64,000 nucleotides of DNA. Origin: Trematomus loennbergii. Taxonomy: Eukaryota; Chordata; Actinopteri; Perciformes; Nototheniidae. Shown here one piece after another: positions 32,908-44,296 of the stretch. The translations under genes were made by a program, and so were the position numbers. The notes under the pieces are model-generated. The model did no database searches, had not been told where the DNA came from, and saw only the letters and a list, made by a program, of their open reading frames with translations. Location of the stretch: assembly GCA_012861695.1 (NCBI GenBank), contig JAAOOA010000116.1, positions 25,762,970-25,826,969 on the forward strand, written 5' to 3'. How positions within the stretch are numbered: the first letter of the stretch is position 1; each line of letters opens with the position of its first letter.

Positions 32908-35307
32908 AATGTTGGTACCGATGAGGGCTCGGACTCAGGTGGTGAGTGGAGCGAATATGTCCCTTGGCAGAGCTCCTCGGACAGCGAAGGCTGCAGTAAC
33001 GGTGAGGGTCCAAGTCAGCCGCCAGATCATATAGTGGCTAAAAATCACGTAAATAAGATTGGCACCAGCCACCCTCAAAAAATGATGCTGATGAACAGAA
33101 AGTTGAGAAAGATGTTGAGAAGGGGTCTAAAATAACAGTGAAGAGCTGCACCAAGGGAGACAAATGAAAATGGGACAAAAAGTATCACTGCATCTATTGC
33201 AAACTCCCACAAAGTAAAATTGCACGTAATTTGGAAAGAAAGCACCACAGAGAAGAACAAGTTGCAAAAGCAACATGCTTACCAAAATCCTCCAACAAAA
33301 AGACGTCTGTTGTGTGACGGCCCCAGAGCCTGTGGCCGGTTAGTGTGCGTTTGTGTTGCAGGTCCTGTGATGGGGGTGGAGCTGAGGAGGCCAATCAGCT
33401 TAACTGGGGACACCTGGCCAGCACCCCAGGTTCTACTTAAGCCCAGCTGCCCGGAGTCACCGGGGCCATCGCGACTCTCTCTGGGGCTGACGTGGGAAAC
33501 TCTCGCCGGGATCCCTTCCCCTCGCCCAGCCTCTCATTTTACGTTTAGAGATCGTTCGCAGAACCCACTGCAGTGTCACTTTCTGAGTTGCCACAAAAAA
33601 TGTGCCGTTGTTTTTTTGGAAACCCTTGTACGTCTCCATCTCTTTTCGTTGTGGCCTGCGAGCCGGTCATAACAGTTGTTGGATCAACTTCGTTATAAGG
33701 GTGACTACAACCATAACATAGCTGTCTTGCAGTCAGGACAAGGGGAGTTGGTGACTTCTAGGCAACCATCAGAAGAAGCGGATCCACGTGGATACTTGCC
33801 CTGCAACTATTGCTACGGGTTTTTCATAAAAAGTGAGCTGTGGAAGCATGTGGCCTACCTCAGGAAAAATCGCAGAAAAGGAACAGAGTCCAAGCTGCAG
33901 CTTCGTGTCTTGTTCCTGTTAAAGGAAATGCAACAGAGAGATGTTCAAAAATACTTTCCAGAATGCTGCAGGATGACGTGTCTCGAGGTAAAATCTGATC
34001 CACTTATACAGTATGTGGGTATGGGGACAGATTGTTGGAGAAGCATGGTAGCGATGCTTCTAAAGATGGGTATGCAAGTCAAACAATGAGGAAACTGGGA
34101 AGGTTTGTCATAGCTGCAAAGACACTTAACACATCGGTGAAAACACTTCAGGATATCTTGGTTCCTCCGATGTTCAAGTTGGCTGTTGATGCAGCTAAAA
34201 AGGCTTCTGGCTACACAAAAGCAAAGTTCCGTTATGATCGGCCATCTCTTGCTCTAAAATGGACACACTCTGAAGACACTTGGGGATATATTAATAGGGC
34301 AATATGTCGAAGGAGAATGAGGCAGCTGCCAACAGGGTGAGGAGCTTCCTGGGTCTAGTCAGCTCAGAGTGGAACCATTATGTTTCACATAGGGCAAGGA
34401 CTAATTTAGAAGAAAATAAATGGAACAGAAAATAAATGATTCCTCTCACTGAGGATGTACTCAAGCTTCAGAAATATTTGAAGTCTGTGGAGGAAGATGC
34501 AAGCGAGAAACTCGCCGAAGGTCCTGATCCCAAAGCCTACAGAATGCTGAGTGAAACCATCCTGTCACAAATCATACTGTTCAATCGCCGGCGCCAAGGC
34601 GAGGCAGCTAAAAATTCTGCTTGATACTTATCACAGCAAAAACACAGAGGATTTGAATGAGGATGTGATGCAGTGCCGTTCCAAATTGGAAAGAGACCTG
34701 AGTAAGGAGTTCACAAGACTTGTGATTAGAGGGAAAAGGGGTCGAAAGGTACCTGTGCTTCTGACAAAGCAGATGACCAAGTCACTGGATCTCCTTCTTG
34801 AAAACAGAATGCAAGAAAATGAAATTCTAGAAACAAACATCTATGTCTTTGCTAGAGCAAACTCAGACTCCAACATCCGAGGTTCGGACTGTCTCAGAAA
34901 ATGTGCTCAGTTGTGTGACGCCAAACATCCTGAGACCCTGACCTCCACTCAGCTGAGGAAACAAATAGAGACTCTGATTCAGATAATGAACTTACAGGAT
35001 CATGAGATGGATCAGGTTGCTAAATTCATGGGACACGACATAGCGAGTACTACCGCTTAACTGAAAACACTATGCAACTGGCGAAGATGAGTAAACTCCT
35101 TATGGCCATAGAATTGGACACCAAAGTGTACAAGGGGAAGTCTCTAGATGACCTTGACTTGGACCTAGGGAGTGGGTATCTATCTCTGTTAGAACTGATA
35201 TGTTTTTATCGGAAACTAGTAGAATAAAAATGTTTATCTTTGTTTTAATTGCAGTTGCTTTGTCTCAACACGATAAAGGGGACACATCTCCTAGGCAACG
35301 AGATGGT
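32908..35307 (+). pseudogene. Tyrosine-recombinase gene of a Crypton-like multicopy fish family, 5' and catalytic part
   Basis: Exon 32908-33001 encodes an acidic stretch (DEGSDSGGEWSEYVPWQ). At about 33170-33310 a C2H2 finger reads YHCIYCKLP...RKHHRE. After the solo LTR the frame gives YLPCNYCYGFFIKSELWKHV, a second finger. From 34080 to 35170 runs the recombinase region: RKLGRFVIAAKTLN, IRGKRGRKVPVLL, RGSDCLRKCAQLC, LTSTQLRKQIETL, FMGHD, and, after a frameshift at ~35040, HSEYYRL. The Arg, LRK, GH and Tyr boxes fit tyrosine recombinases, which cut and rejoin DNA through a phosphotyrosine bond. Frameshifts occur near 33675, 34060, 34330-34440, 34600 and 35040. Exon 35252-35307 ends at a GT. 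The gene continues at 46261. Confidence 0.72.
33313..33674 (+). mobile_element. Solo LTR (362 bp)
   Basis: Starts TGTGACGGCCCCAG and ends GGTCATAACA, with the TG...CA termini of LTRs, flanked by GTTG on both sides (33309-33312, 33675-33678). A shorter relative lies in reverse at 50546-50805. No internal retroelement genes adjoin it, so it is a recombination remnant. It interrupts the tyrosine-recombinase gene between its two zinc fingers. Confidence 0.88.
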
Positions 35308-35385
35308 AAGAAATTCACGACAGAACATCACATTTCATTTAGCTAATGCTTTTATCCAAGGAGGTGTCAGGGTTCATTATTAACC

Positions 35386-35640
35386 TGTTAAGCCCCAAGT
35401 CTGTTTTTCAGGCCTCAGGCTCGAAAATGACATTCCCAGAACAAATTACCATAACTTCACTTCTAAAAGGGTAAATTAATCATCTTTTTTCTCAAAGCAA
35501 TGATAAACCTGTGAGTTGGATGTAGAAAAGTCAGAATCAATATAGAATTGTTTTATTTTAAAGTAAATTCAGATTGAACATAGTAAAAGAATTCAATTAT
35601 AGTGTCCGTCCAAAAAAAACATTACTTATAGTGAAAACCA
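35386..35640. mobile_element. First part of interrupted ~1.1 kb element (cf. 28284-29373)
   Basis: Reverse complement of the right end of 28284-29373: TTTTTCAGGCCTCAGGCTCG, AGGGTAAATTAATCATCTTT and AGTGTCCGTCC match in order. It breaks off at about 35640, where LINE sequence begins. The rest of the same element reappears at 43275. Confidence 0.8.
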
Positions 35641-35649
35641 CCCTTGAAT

Positions 35650-36330
35650 GATGGGGATAGTAGATTAAATCAAATCAAATCAAGTTTTATTTATATAGCA
35701 CATTTGAAAAGCGATCTTTGGTCGAGCCAAAGTGCTGTACATGTAATAAAAACACTTTACTACAATCACAATAAAAGACAATAGTTTACAACAGAAATAT
35801 AAAAAACAAAAACACAGGGAATAGTCAGGTGTCATACTCCGCTCTGACTAGAAGGCCAGAGAGAAGAAATGTGTCTTTAGTGAGGATTAAAAAAAACCTA
35901 GTGTCCGGGCCGACCTCATATGGAGGGGCAGACTATTCCAGAGCCTAGGGCCAGCTGCTGCGAAGCCTGGTCTTGGGCACTATCAGCAACAGCTGGTCAG
36001 CAGACCTTAAAGCTCTGGCTGGGGTGGAGCGATGAAGGAGTTCGGCTATATAGGCCGGAGGCAGCCCATTTAGGGCTTTGAAAACAAATAAAAGGATTTT
36101 AAAATCAATTCGGAAACGAATTGGAAGCCAGTGTAGTGAGGCCAGAATTGGGGTGATGTGAAGGTGAGTCAGAAGACGTGCAGCTGCGTTTTGGACTAGC
36201 TGCAGGCGTTTAATTGAGGCCTGGTCCATACCCACATACAGAGCGTTGCAATCGTCCAGTCTCGAGGTAACAAAGGCATTAATAACCCTTTCTAGGTCTT
36301 TAAAAGATAAAAAACGACTTGGTCTTGGCC
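35650..36330 (-). mobile_element. L2-type LINE, reverse transcriptase C-terminus and 3' end
   Basis: The minus strand reads FKDLERVINAFVTSRLDDCN, LQLVQNAAARLLT, ITPILASLHWLPIRFRIDFK, FVFKALNGLPPAYIAELL, RALRSADQLLLIVP: the C-terminal domain of an L2/CR1-group reverse transcriptase, with a frameshift near 35960. The 3' UTR follows to about 35650, ending at ATCAAATCAAATC repeats. The part at 40690-41160 is from the same kind of element and may be its 5' half. Confidence 0.87.
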
Positions 36331-36399
36331 AATAGTCCGACAGTGGCTCAGTCAGTAGGGGCTTGGAGACGTGCATGAGAGGTGTGAGGAGCTCTGCAA

Positions 36400-37085
36400 T
36401 TGTTTGGAGGATTACACGACGGAAAAGTGGAAAATTGGAGTTATTTGCTTGGAATTTCTGATCTGCAACAGCACTGCTGCAGGGGACGACGATTCCCGTT
36501 TGTTTGTATGGCGGAGAAGGTGGAGATATCGAAAAAGAACAACGTGCATTCAGGAATGCGGGCAGCTGACAGCGGGAATGCGGAAGTGGAGGAGAAGAGG
36601 GAAACAGCGGAGAAAAACAATGAAAAAGCGAAGGAAAGTGAAAAGAAAGTAGGTGCCATGGAAGAGAATTCAACAACGGAGACAACTGTGGATGCAGATG
36701 TTGTTGAAAGTGCATGAAGAGAAGGTCCGAGGAGTAAAGAGTTGGCGTCTCCCGCTACTGCGCCCCAGCTGCGGCTGCAGCTGGGAATGCTAATACGGGT
36801 AGCAGTGACAGAAAGGAGTCGGACAAAGAAGGGAAAGCAGCAGAGTCTGTGAAGGAAAGAGTCGAAAGAAGAGAAGAGGGGAAAGGAGGGAAGGCTGGAC
36901 TGAAAAAAGGAGAAAGTGCAGCGGGAAAGGAGCCGCGAGCTGGGAAAAAAACCCGGAAGAGAGCAGCGGTGGCAGGAAGGTTGATGGGAAGACGCGACAC
37001 TGCACGGAAAGGAAGGACGAAGATGGGAAAGGAGACTGAGGTATCAGCGGTGGGTCCAGAAAGGAGAATGAAAAGGAGAAGATGA
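36400..37085 (+). other. Lys/Glu/Arg-rich frames of unknown origin
   Basis: Two frames, 36400-36717 and 36849-37085, are highly charged (EKRETAEKNNEKAKESEKK; GKEPRAGKKTRKR) and lie in purine-rich sequence running on to about 37240. They may be the disordered part of a retroelement ORF1-like or nuclear protein, or simply composition bias. No domain recognised. They begin close to a tRNA-like GTGGCTCAGTCAGTAGGGGC (36343-36362), a piece of a SINE. Confidence 0.25.
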
Positions 37086-37244
37086 AGGGAGATAACACGG
37101 GTGAGATGGAGGGAAAAGCTGACGGAGCTGGTGGAGTTGACGGTGATGGCGGGGCTGACGGGGGAACCAGCGAAAGATCCGGAAAGGAAAAAAAGAAGGA
37201 AGAGGGGAAGGAAAGCGATGGAAATGGCGGGTGAGCTTTACGGT

Positions 37245-37990
37245 GGTATGCTATCTGCTTGCTAGCTAGCTAGCTAGCTAATAACTTGGTAGCAGTTGGT
37301 TCAAAGACTCCTGCATATACTGTAATTATCTTAATAAGATGCTGTGTGGTGTGATTTCCAATATAATAAATGCTGAAAAATAAGTGCACAGTATGTTTTA
37401 TTAATTTAATTTAGTGATAAACTTAGCGGTTACTCCTGAGTTTAATTTGTTTGGCACCCTGCAACAATCTGGGTTTCTCACTTTGCCCCCCAGGAAAAAT
37501 AATTGCCCACCCTGCTAATAATATTAACAACTAAGATGGGAGGTGAGAAGGGTCTGCTCTGATCTGAGCATCTCAAAATGATAAAGACAATGGCGCACCC
37601 AGCAATTTGTAATGTAATGTCAATTTGACAAACAAGATATGAAATTTCCAATCGAAAAACACTGCTAACCTTACTATAGGTGTGTACAATCGTAGATAAA
37701 AATATAGCTAGATGACTTTATCCTAAAGTAAGTCTTAAACAACTATATTGATTGCATTAAAGTTAAATCATATTCTGCCATTGATTTGAGCATTTCTATT
37801 GGTGATGTTTATGAAGACTATGAGTTAATCTCTCTTTTTTTCTCCCTCTTTCAGACTCCTCTCACTCTTATCTAGGATATTGGTTTCCTCGGGTGGAAAC
37901 ATCTATATCTTCAGCCTCAACACTCTCATCGCTGCTGTTACGGTTGGACATACATTAGAAACTTTGTTGGGATTTTTGCTTTTTTGGGGA
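37245..37990. other. No gene recognised
   Basis: A short (GCTA)n run at 37259-37280; otherwise AT-rich. A pyrimidine tract with AG at 37855 could precede an exon of the following gene. Confidence 0.4.
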
Positions 37991-37994
37991 TTTC

Positions 37995-38551
37995 ATTTTT
38001 CAATGGACAGCAAAGAACATAAAGAAACCTAGGCGAGCTGAGTCTAACCATTACCCATCTCTGCCTTTCAACGAGACGCCAGAGTCCATGGAGCAAGAGA
38101 GAGTGGCCCTCTTGTCTGAGGTAAAGAAAAGGAACAATGTCCAAACAATAAGACAGAAGATGGCTCAGACGTTCACATTTCGGAGGCAAGAAATTGTCGA
38201 CAAGAAAACATCTTTGCACGAAATGATCGAGAGATGGCCAGCACTCTTCGAAGTTCAAGAGGTACACTAACTTTACTCATAGTATGTACGTATATGTGTG
38301 TGTAATCAAATGTACGTAAAGCTAAATCACATGCTTTTGCATGAGGCACATATCATTTGTCTGTCTTTGATATATATATATATACCTATAGTCCCTAGGT
38401 GAATGAAGAATTCCTCAGAGTAACCACAATACCCCTTGAAGCAAGGTTCATGCAGAAACTTGACGAGAAGTGCAGTGAACTAATTCAAGTCGTCACAAAG
38501 AAGGGTGGAGCTATCCGGGAGAAGACAAAGCTCCTGCCAATTGTGGAAACG
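37995..38551 (+). pseudogene. Fragment of a multicopy fish gene (SAMD3-like family), two exons
   Basis: Exon about 37995-38261 reads KKPRRAESNHYPSLPF, TPESMEQERVALLSEVKKRN, MAQTFTFRRQEIVDKK and MIERWPALFEVQE, ending at a GT. Exon 38399-38551 continues in frame as VNEEFLRVTTIPLEARFMQK and KKGGAIREKTKLLP, also with a GT. From memory this resembles a large teleost family often annotated as SAMD3-like; its function is unknown and it is probably transposon-associated. No SAM domain is visible here. Only part of the expected protein is present. Confidence 0.55.
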
Positions 38552-39553
38552 GTATGTACAGATGTTTTTTACTTTACTGCTCACTTACATATATGCCTCA
38601 ATAACAATAGATATATTTTTCAATACATAATCAATTATTTATAGCATTGGTTTCTGCAGGTCTCCCTTGAAAAAGAGATCGTTGATGTCAATGGGATTTT
38701 TCACCTGGTTAAATAAAGGCTAAAGAAAGAAAATAATTGGTCACTGATCCGACACAGCAACCTTTTAGCCGGAGGTTTCATAGACTTGGCACATTCATTC
38801 TTCATGTTCATGTTTTTCTACATGTTTATAGGTGCAGACATCCATTTTGGCGTAATGGGAATTCTTGGCTGTCTTTTGGCCTTAATATGGTTGACACACT
38901 AATTGACTGATATTGTAATCATTATTTTATCGACTGATATGAAAAAGTGTCCAGCCCTACCTTCACGCCAAACTATGCTCTTTTTTCATGTCTCTACTGT
39001 CTAAATGCATCCTTACTCATTTATCACCCAAAGCTCATTTGCATATTGACCATTCCCATGCATTCATTCCTACATACACTAGCTCTCAATCCCACATTAA
39101 CAAACCGTGGCACACTCACACTGATTGAATGCAAACGAGATAAAGGAGTGTATATTGAAGTAATTAGGATCTGCTGTGTAGAGAATCATGGAATTGTACT
39201 GGTATCTAACAATGCCATCCTTATAAATGTATATAAATACAATACCGTTTTAAATGATACTTGTGTTTTAATGTTTGATTCCATTAATTGAATTAAATAT
39301 GTTTTAATGAATTCTACTGAAATGATTGTTACATTGTCATCATGTAACTATTTTGTTCTTTCATTTGCCTCACCAGAAAACACACTCCTCTGAAGACATT
39401 TTGCCTCCTGCTATGGACTTCAGGTTCACATTAGGTAAGCCCTTGAGTGTGTCAGAGTTGTTGTTTCAGAGGTTAATTCAAGACGTGTTATGTTTACATA
39501 CTAATATAATGAGCATCAGGTAAACGTACCCATTTCTATTTTTTGAATCACAG

Positions 39554-39700
39554 ATGGGATGGAGATGTAAACTATGCAGCACTAGTGTCACCACTCAAAG
39601 TGATATTTTAAAACATTATCGACTCCATCATGGAACCTTTGGACAGAAACGTGCCTTGCCTTGCATTCATGTAGACTGGCCTGCGCTCTCACTTATCAAG
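39554..39700 (+). pseudogene. C2H2-finger exon of the same family
   Basis: After a CACAG acceptor the frame reads MGWRCKLCSTSVTTQSDILK then HYRLHHGTFGQKRALPC. The CxxC...HxxxxH arrangement and HYRLHHG recall the N-terminal finger that I associate with the SAMD3-like fish proteins. It lies downstream of, not upstream of, the 38.0-38.55 kb exons, so either a second copy or a rearrangement. A possible further exon starts after TTTACAG at 40038. Confidence 0.45.
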
Positions 39701-40512
39701 ATAAAAGTTGAAATAATCGTCTGTTCTTTTTATTCTAGGACCCATGTGCCACTTTATATACATCTCTGAGCATGAGGTGGGGTTAAAAAGAAGTAGTTGG
39801 ACATTTTATGAACTATATCAATATCATGACTATTTGGTTCATTTTCTTGCAAACCAGCCTTTTTTTGATGGCTTAAACCCCTTGTAATGCATGTGAATAG
39901 CACCTCTGTTACCGTCTGTTAACAGCTAATGTAAACTGGCTCGTTATGTTTTCAAGACGGATTTGATTTTTGTTTTGAGGAAAACACATGGTGTGTCCTG
40001 ATTTGTACTCAATTTAGTGTTTTATTTGTATTTACAGGGAACAGCAGAGGTCGAAGTGCAACAGGCTCGTGATGCACAGCATGAAGTGATACGTTGCCCA
40101 AGAGCCAGATGCAGTTATAACCATCAAGTAATAACCATGTGTCTCCATATATGTTAATGTGTTGTGCTTTTAAACAAACTTGTTACTCTTTTATGACAAC
40201 TGTTTTGAAATAATCACATTTTAATAAAATGTATTAACATGTCCATAACGTTCCCTTTTTTAATTTATTTGTTTAATCTGCAATGTTTCAATGCTATCAA
40301 ATATTTAAAGGGTTGGATTGAAATCAGGAAGAGTTTGTCGTATATAGGTTCCGGCAACTCAATTGTGTTTTATAATTTACTTTATTCTCGTGTGGTTCTT
40401 AGCAGATTGTTATTTGCATTGGTTACACTTAATATCTGGGCTTTTAATTGTAGGCTCATCTCATCTTTTCATATGCAGAAAAAATCACATTAGTGAGTTT
40501 ACCCAACTCCTA

Positions 40513-40690
40513 TAATTGCTTGGAATCGCTTGACACATATTTTTAAAGTTTTAGCAAAGTAACACATTCTTGAGTAGAGGAAAACAAAAAAAAGTACATT
40601 TCACCAACTCAAAAATTGCAAAAGTTGACTAAACTCTTAAATTGCTTGGAATTGCTTGACACATATTTTTAAGTTTTACCAAAGCAACAG
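40513..40690 (+). repeat. Direct repeat, ~126 bp period
   Basis: AATTGCTTGGAAT, then GCTTGACACATATTTTTAA occurs at about 40513 and again at 40639, up to the LINE boundary. Confidence 0.8.
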
Positions 40691-41160
40691 TTTTTACAGT
40701 GCAGGATGCAACCATGCCTGTGATGCCTGCGGACTGTTTAAGCCGTGACAACAGGATGCTATGGTCCACAGTGTCAAAGGCAGCTGTCAGGTCTAACAGC
40801 ACCAAGACAGCTGGGCTACCTGAGTCGACGGCTAGGAGCAGATCATTAAAAACTCTTAAAAGGACTGTTTCAGTACTGTGCATAGGTTTGAAGCCAGACT
40901 GAAACTTTTCATGGATGCCAAGCGTGGTTAAGAACGACTGCAGCTGGACATAGACTACTCGCTCCAGGGCTTTAGATAAAAAAGGTAGCTGGGAGATGGG
41001 CCTAAAATTTGCGAGAATGGAGGGGTCGAGATTTTTCTTTTTAAGTAGTGGCTGGACCACGGCATGTTTGAAGGCAGCTGGGACACATCCTGAGCTAAGA
41101 GAGGTGTTTATTAGTAATAAAATACTTGATCCAACTGATTCGAAAACACAATAGAGCCCC
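40690..41160 (-). mobile_element. L2-type LINE, reverse transcriptase finger/palm part
   Basis: The minus strand reads LDPSILANFRPISQLPFLSK, HEKFQSGFKPMHSTETVLLR and LVLLDLTAAFDTVDHSILLS, the N-terminal half of the reverse transcriptase with the first catalytic Asp (motif A). The YADD block and what follows are missing: sequence of other origin starts at about 40690. Together with 35650-36330 it suggests one LINE with its middle replaced, though two separate insertions are possible. Confidence 0.85.
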
Positions 41161-41171
41161 TATCTTGTAAA

Positions 41172-42660
41172 TTGGGATCTATTTTGTCGTACTTACAGTT
41201 GTTGGTGGACAGAGGGCTTGCTCATTCCACAGTGAAGGTGTATGCAGCAGCCATCTCGTCCTGCCATGAGGGATTTGGCGGCAGGTCAGTTTTTGCCCAG
41301 CCGCTGATGTCGCGGTTGTTGCGAGGGGTCAGCAGGCTGCGCCCAGTGGTGCGCGCCTCTGCCCCGCAGTGGGACCTGACGCTGGTGCTCGAGGCTCTGG
41401 TCACAGAACCATTTGAGCCTCTGGAGCTCTCCTCCCTGAAAGCACTGTCGTGGAAGACAGCATTGCTACTTGCCTTAACGTCAGCCAAAAGAGTGTCTGA
41501 GTTAACTGCTTTATTAGTGCACCCGAGTTGTTTAAACATCCGGGGTGACCAAAGCGGGGCGACACTCAGACCGAACCCCTCCTTTGTGCCGAAGAGCCTA
41601 AGGAGTACGTTCAGGTCGAGGGCTATCCAGTTGGGGGTTTTAATCTCCCCCCCATAGTGGGGCGAGGGAGGCTAAATTTCACCTCCTCTGCCCGGTGCGT
41701 GCGCTGGCATGTTATGTAGAGCGCACGGCTGTCCTTATGGCGCATTTCCACTACACGGTCGGCCTCGGCCACGCTCGGTACGGCTCGGCCGCGTTGGGCC
41801 GACTCACTTCATGCTGCGCTTCCATTACAGTTTAGGACTGGGGTAGTTACTATAGTAACGCCGTGACGTCATCTTCAATGAGAACTCCAGAAACACAACA
41901 CCGCCGTTAGCTGTTAGCACTCAGAGCTCACAGCTCCTTATATATGTTCAGAAACTCGACAAAAGTTAAACAAGTACACACCACAGACTGCCTGTGTCAT
42001 GGTGAATACAGTCGCTGCTTTATTTATGTCTGTATAGGCCGTTGTTGTGAGTGTGGACGGTCGGAGGATATACTGCGTTAGCTTAGCCAATCTCCATCTA
42101 GAAAAAACACGAATTTTAAAAGGTTTTTCGCCTGCCGTCTGTCTGCAGACTTGACAAAGCATTAATTCATGGTTTTTACTAACCGGTATCAGTATGTTGT
42201 TACTTCGGCATCATTTTGAAACGTGTATTACAATTAAATCACGGTCAAATATGTCCATCTTGTTGTAGTTGCCCTCTTGCCAGCGCTCCTCTCTCTAGTT
42301 TAGCATACTCAGCCCGACTCAGCCCTGTTTGTTGGCCCCGATAGAACCACAATTTTGTCGGGCCAGAAAAGAGGTGAAAAAGTGGCCCCGGGCCGGGCCG
42401 GGCCGTAACTAGGCCTAGTGGAAGCGCAACCAAAAACGGGTACGGCACGACACGGCACGCTTAAAGCGAGCTCCGCGCTGTAGTGGAAATGCGCCATTAG
42501 ACACACAGAACAGCTGTTTGTGTGTTTCGGCGGTGGGGTAACTGGAAAAGCTTTGTCCAAGAAACGCCTGGCAGGCTGGCTTTGCGAATGCATTGCACAT
42601 GCCTACGGACAGGCGGGGAGGAGCCCTCCATACTATAGTCTATACACACTCTGCACTGGG
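41172..42660 (+). pseudogene. DIRS-type tyrosine recombinase, split by a MITE
   Basis: Reads LAHSTVKVYAAAISSCHEGF, LMSRLLRGVSRLRPVV, WDLTLVLEALVTEPFEPLEL and LKTALLLALTSAKRVSELTA-like sequence (here LSWKTALLLALTSAKRVSEL), then TLRPNPSFVPKSL. These are core segments of DIRS1-group recombinases, with the first catalytic Arg in AKRVSEL. The frame breaks near 41630, and a 759 bp MITE follows at 41738. Beyond it the protein resumes HTEQLFVCFGGG and LSKKRLAGWLCECIAHAYG. The C-terminal HxxR and Tyr blocks are absent. DIRS elements integrate with this enzyme rather than a DDE integrase. The reverse transcriptase and RNase H part is not present upstream. Confidence 0.87.
41738..42496. mobile_element. 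MITE with TGGCGCATTTCCACTACA ends (PIF/Harbinger-like)
   Basis: Perfect 18 bp TIRs TGGCGCATTTCCACTACA, flanked by TTA (41735-41737, 42497-42499). Removing it and one TTA joins the two halves of the recombinase coding sequence in frame at VL-RHTEQLF. GC-rich interior, no transposase. Confidence 0.92.
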
Positions 42661-43270
42661 TCAATGTTTGAGTGTGGGGACATAGGGGGCACTTGCACTC
42701 TCCCCGTGCTCTTTAGGGATTCAGGAGAGAGTGCAGAGTGAACCCATACAGGGCTGCGGACTTTCTCTGTCTGCCTAAAGGCGGACGCAGGGGAGCCCTC
42801 AGCACTGTTTTTCGAGCACACTTTTTGCGAGGCAAGCGCGTCAGGGTGTGCTCTATCGGCCGTAGCCCGGACTTCAACACGGTTACAACCGAGGGAGAGG
42901 TGAGTGAGGCGCAGCGGCTGCTAAAGCCAGTCAGGGACAGTGAGGTGGAACGGTGTGTTGGACGACAGTGCGTGCATACATCGGGGCTCCGCCCACTGCC
43001 TTGGGGCACTGTCTGTCCTATACCGCTCGCTGAAGAGTGGTGTAGGATGGTGGTCAGGAGCGAGGCCTCCTTTTATACGGAAGTGAGATGCGCACGCATT
43101 CAGGTAGGCCCGCCCCGGGGCCGGCTACGTCCATAGAAATCTCAGTAGGTGAATGCTTGCATGATAAGGTAGTACCCATAGAGTCCAGTAGAGGGCTCCG
43201 CCTGTGCTAATATAACAAGGGTTACAATACGTAACCCGGCGTTACCATACGTAACCCTACGTTACTCTCT
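42660..43270 (+). mobile_element. 3' part of the DIRS element
   Basis: Follows the recombinase without coding features I recognise. It ends with CTCAGTAGGTGAATGCTTGC, GTACCCATAGAGTCCAGTAG, and two related inverted motifs (GGGTTACAATACGTAACCC; CGTTACCATACGTAACC) at 43220-43255, which resemble the terminal repeats of fish DIRS elements. Confidence 0.6.
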
Positions 43271-43479
43271 GAAAACTGAAACCTAGGCTCAAACTAGTAA
43301 ATATGAAGTGACACAAGACACATTGGATTAACCATTGGATTAACCTCAGCAGCGTTTTTATCGTTTTGATGCCATTGAACACAACTTTTGATCAGAATAA
43401 CAGCTAAGGTAATAATATCTCTGTGTTCCTCTGTGAAGCTACGTGTTGTGTTGTCTGTGTTTGCTTCCCCTGTCGCAAG

Positions 43480-44262
43480 TAGTGATGTGTCGGTCGCGAA
43501 CGAGCCGGCTCAAAGAGCCGGCTCTTTTAAGTGAACGACGGGAGCCGGCTCGCGCCCGCGAACGAGCCGGTTTTTTGTTTTTGTTATTTGTTGTTAAGTA
43601 ATACAAGACAGAATGATATGATGATCTCCGCGCTACAGCTGCTCCGTGCATGCATCCAAGGATTAGAGACTGTTGGATGCTGCTGTTTTGAGCATTGCAA
43701 TACATTTATTTTCACTATGTTATTTATTTATGATTATCCTTGGGCTCAGCAAAGATTTGATGTCAGCTGTTGCTGTCTTTTTTTCTATAGTTAATACTGA
43801 AATATAGCCCTGCTGTTTTGTCAGGGCCTTTTCTTTAAATATAATTTTAAAACGTCGATACAGTAGCCCCTTTTTTTAAATGTCTATGCTTAAGTTTTTA
43901 TAGGTGTTGCTATCTGCTTTTGTAGCGTGGTTCTACAAGCAAGTCTGTGCATTCATTGGGTGGTATCAGAGAGATACAAGGGTCTGTAAATGAAATGAAA
44001 ACAATTGGCCACAGCAAATAATTGATATTAAATGTAATTTTTACTTTTGAATACTTCAGTACAAAGGATGTATTGAATAATTTAAGTGATATGTGTACAC
44101 ATATAAATCATTAGTCAAAACAGGGCTACATTTGATTGAATTATAAAAGGTATAATATGTGGTAAACTAAAGAGCCGTTTGGGAGCCGAAAGAGCCGGCT
44201 CTTCTTGGTGAGCCGAGCCAAATGATCCGGCTCACCAAGAAGAGCCGGAATTCCCATCACTA
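43480..44262. mobile_element. Non-autonomous hAT with TAGTGATG ends
   Basis: Ends TAGTGATG and CATCACTA, 8 bp duplication GTCGCAAG/GTCGCGAG (43472-43479, 44263-44270; one mismatch). Subterminal GAGCCGGCTC motifs are repeated near both ends. Same family as 47550-48290. Non-coding. Confidence 0.9.
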
Positions 44263-44296
44263 GTCGCGAGTTCTGATCGCTCAGTGATGATACTTA

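Noticed and set aside
33220..33672. 150-codon plus-strand frame
   Set aside because: It starts in the recombinase gene and runs through the solo LTR; not a real coding unit.
36343..36362. tRNA gene
   Set aside because: GTGGCTCAGTCAGTAGGGGC resembles a tRNA D-arm/A box but no matching B box or acceptor stem is visible; more likely a SINE head fragment.
37259..37280. Restriction-like GCTAGC array as a regulatory site
   Set aside because: A short tetranucleotide microsatellite; similar CTAGCTA clusters occur elsewhere in the window without context.
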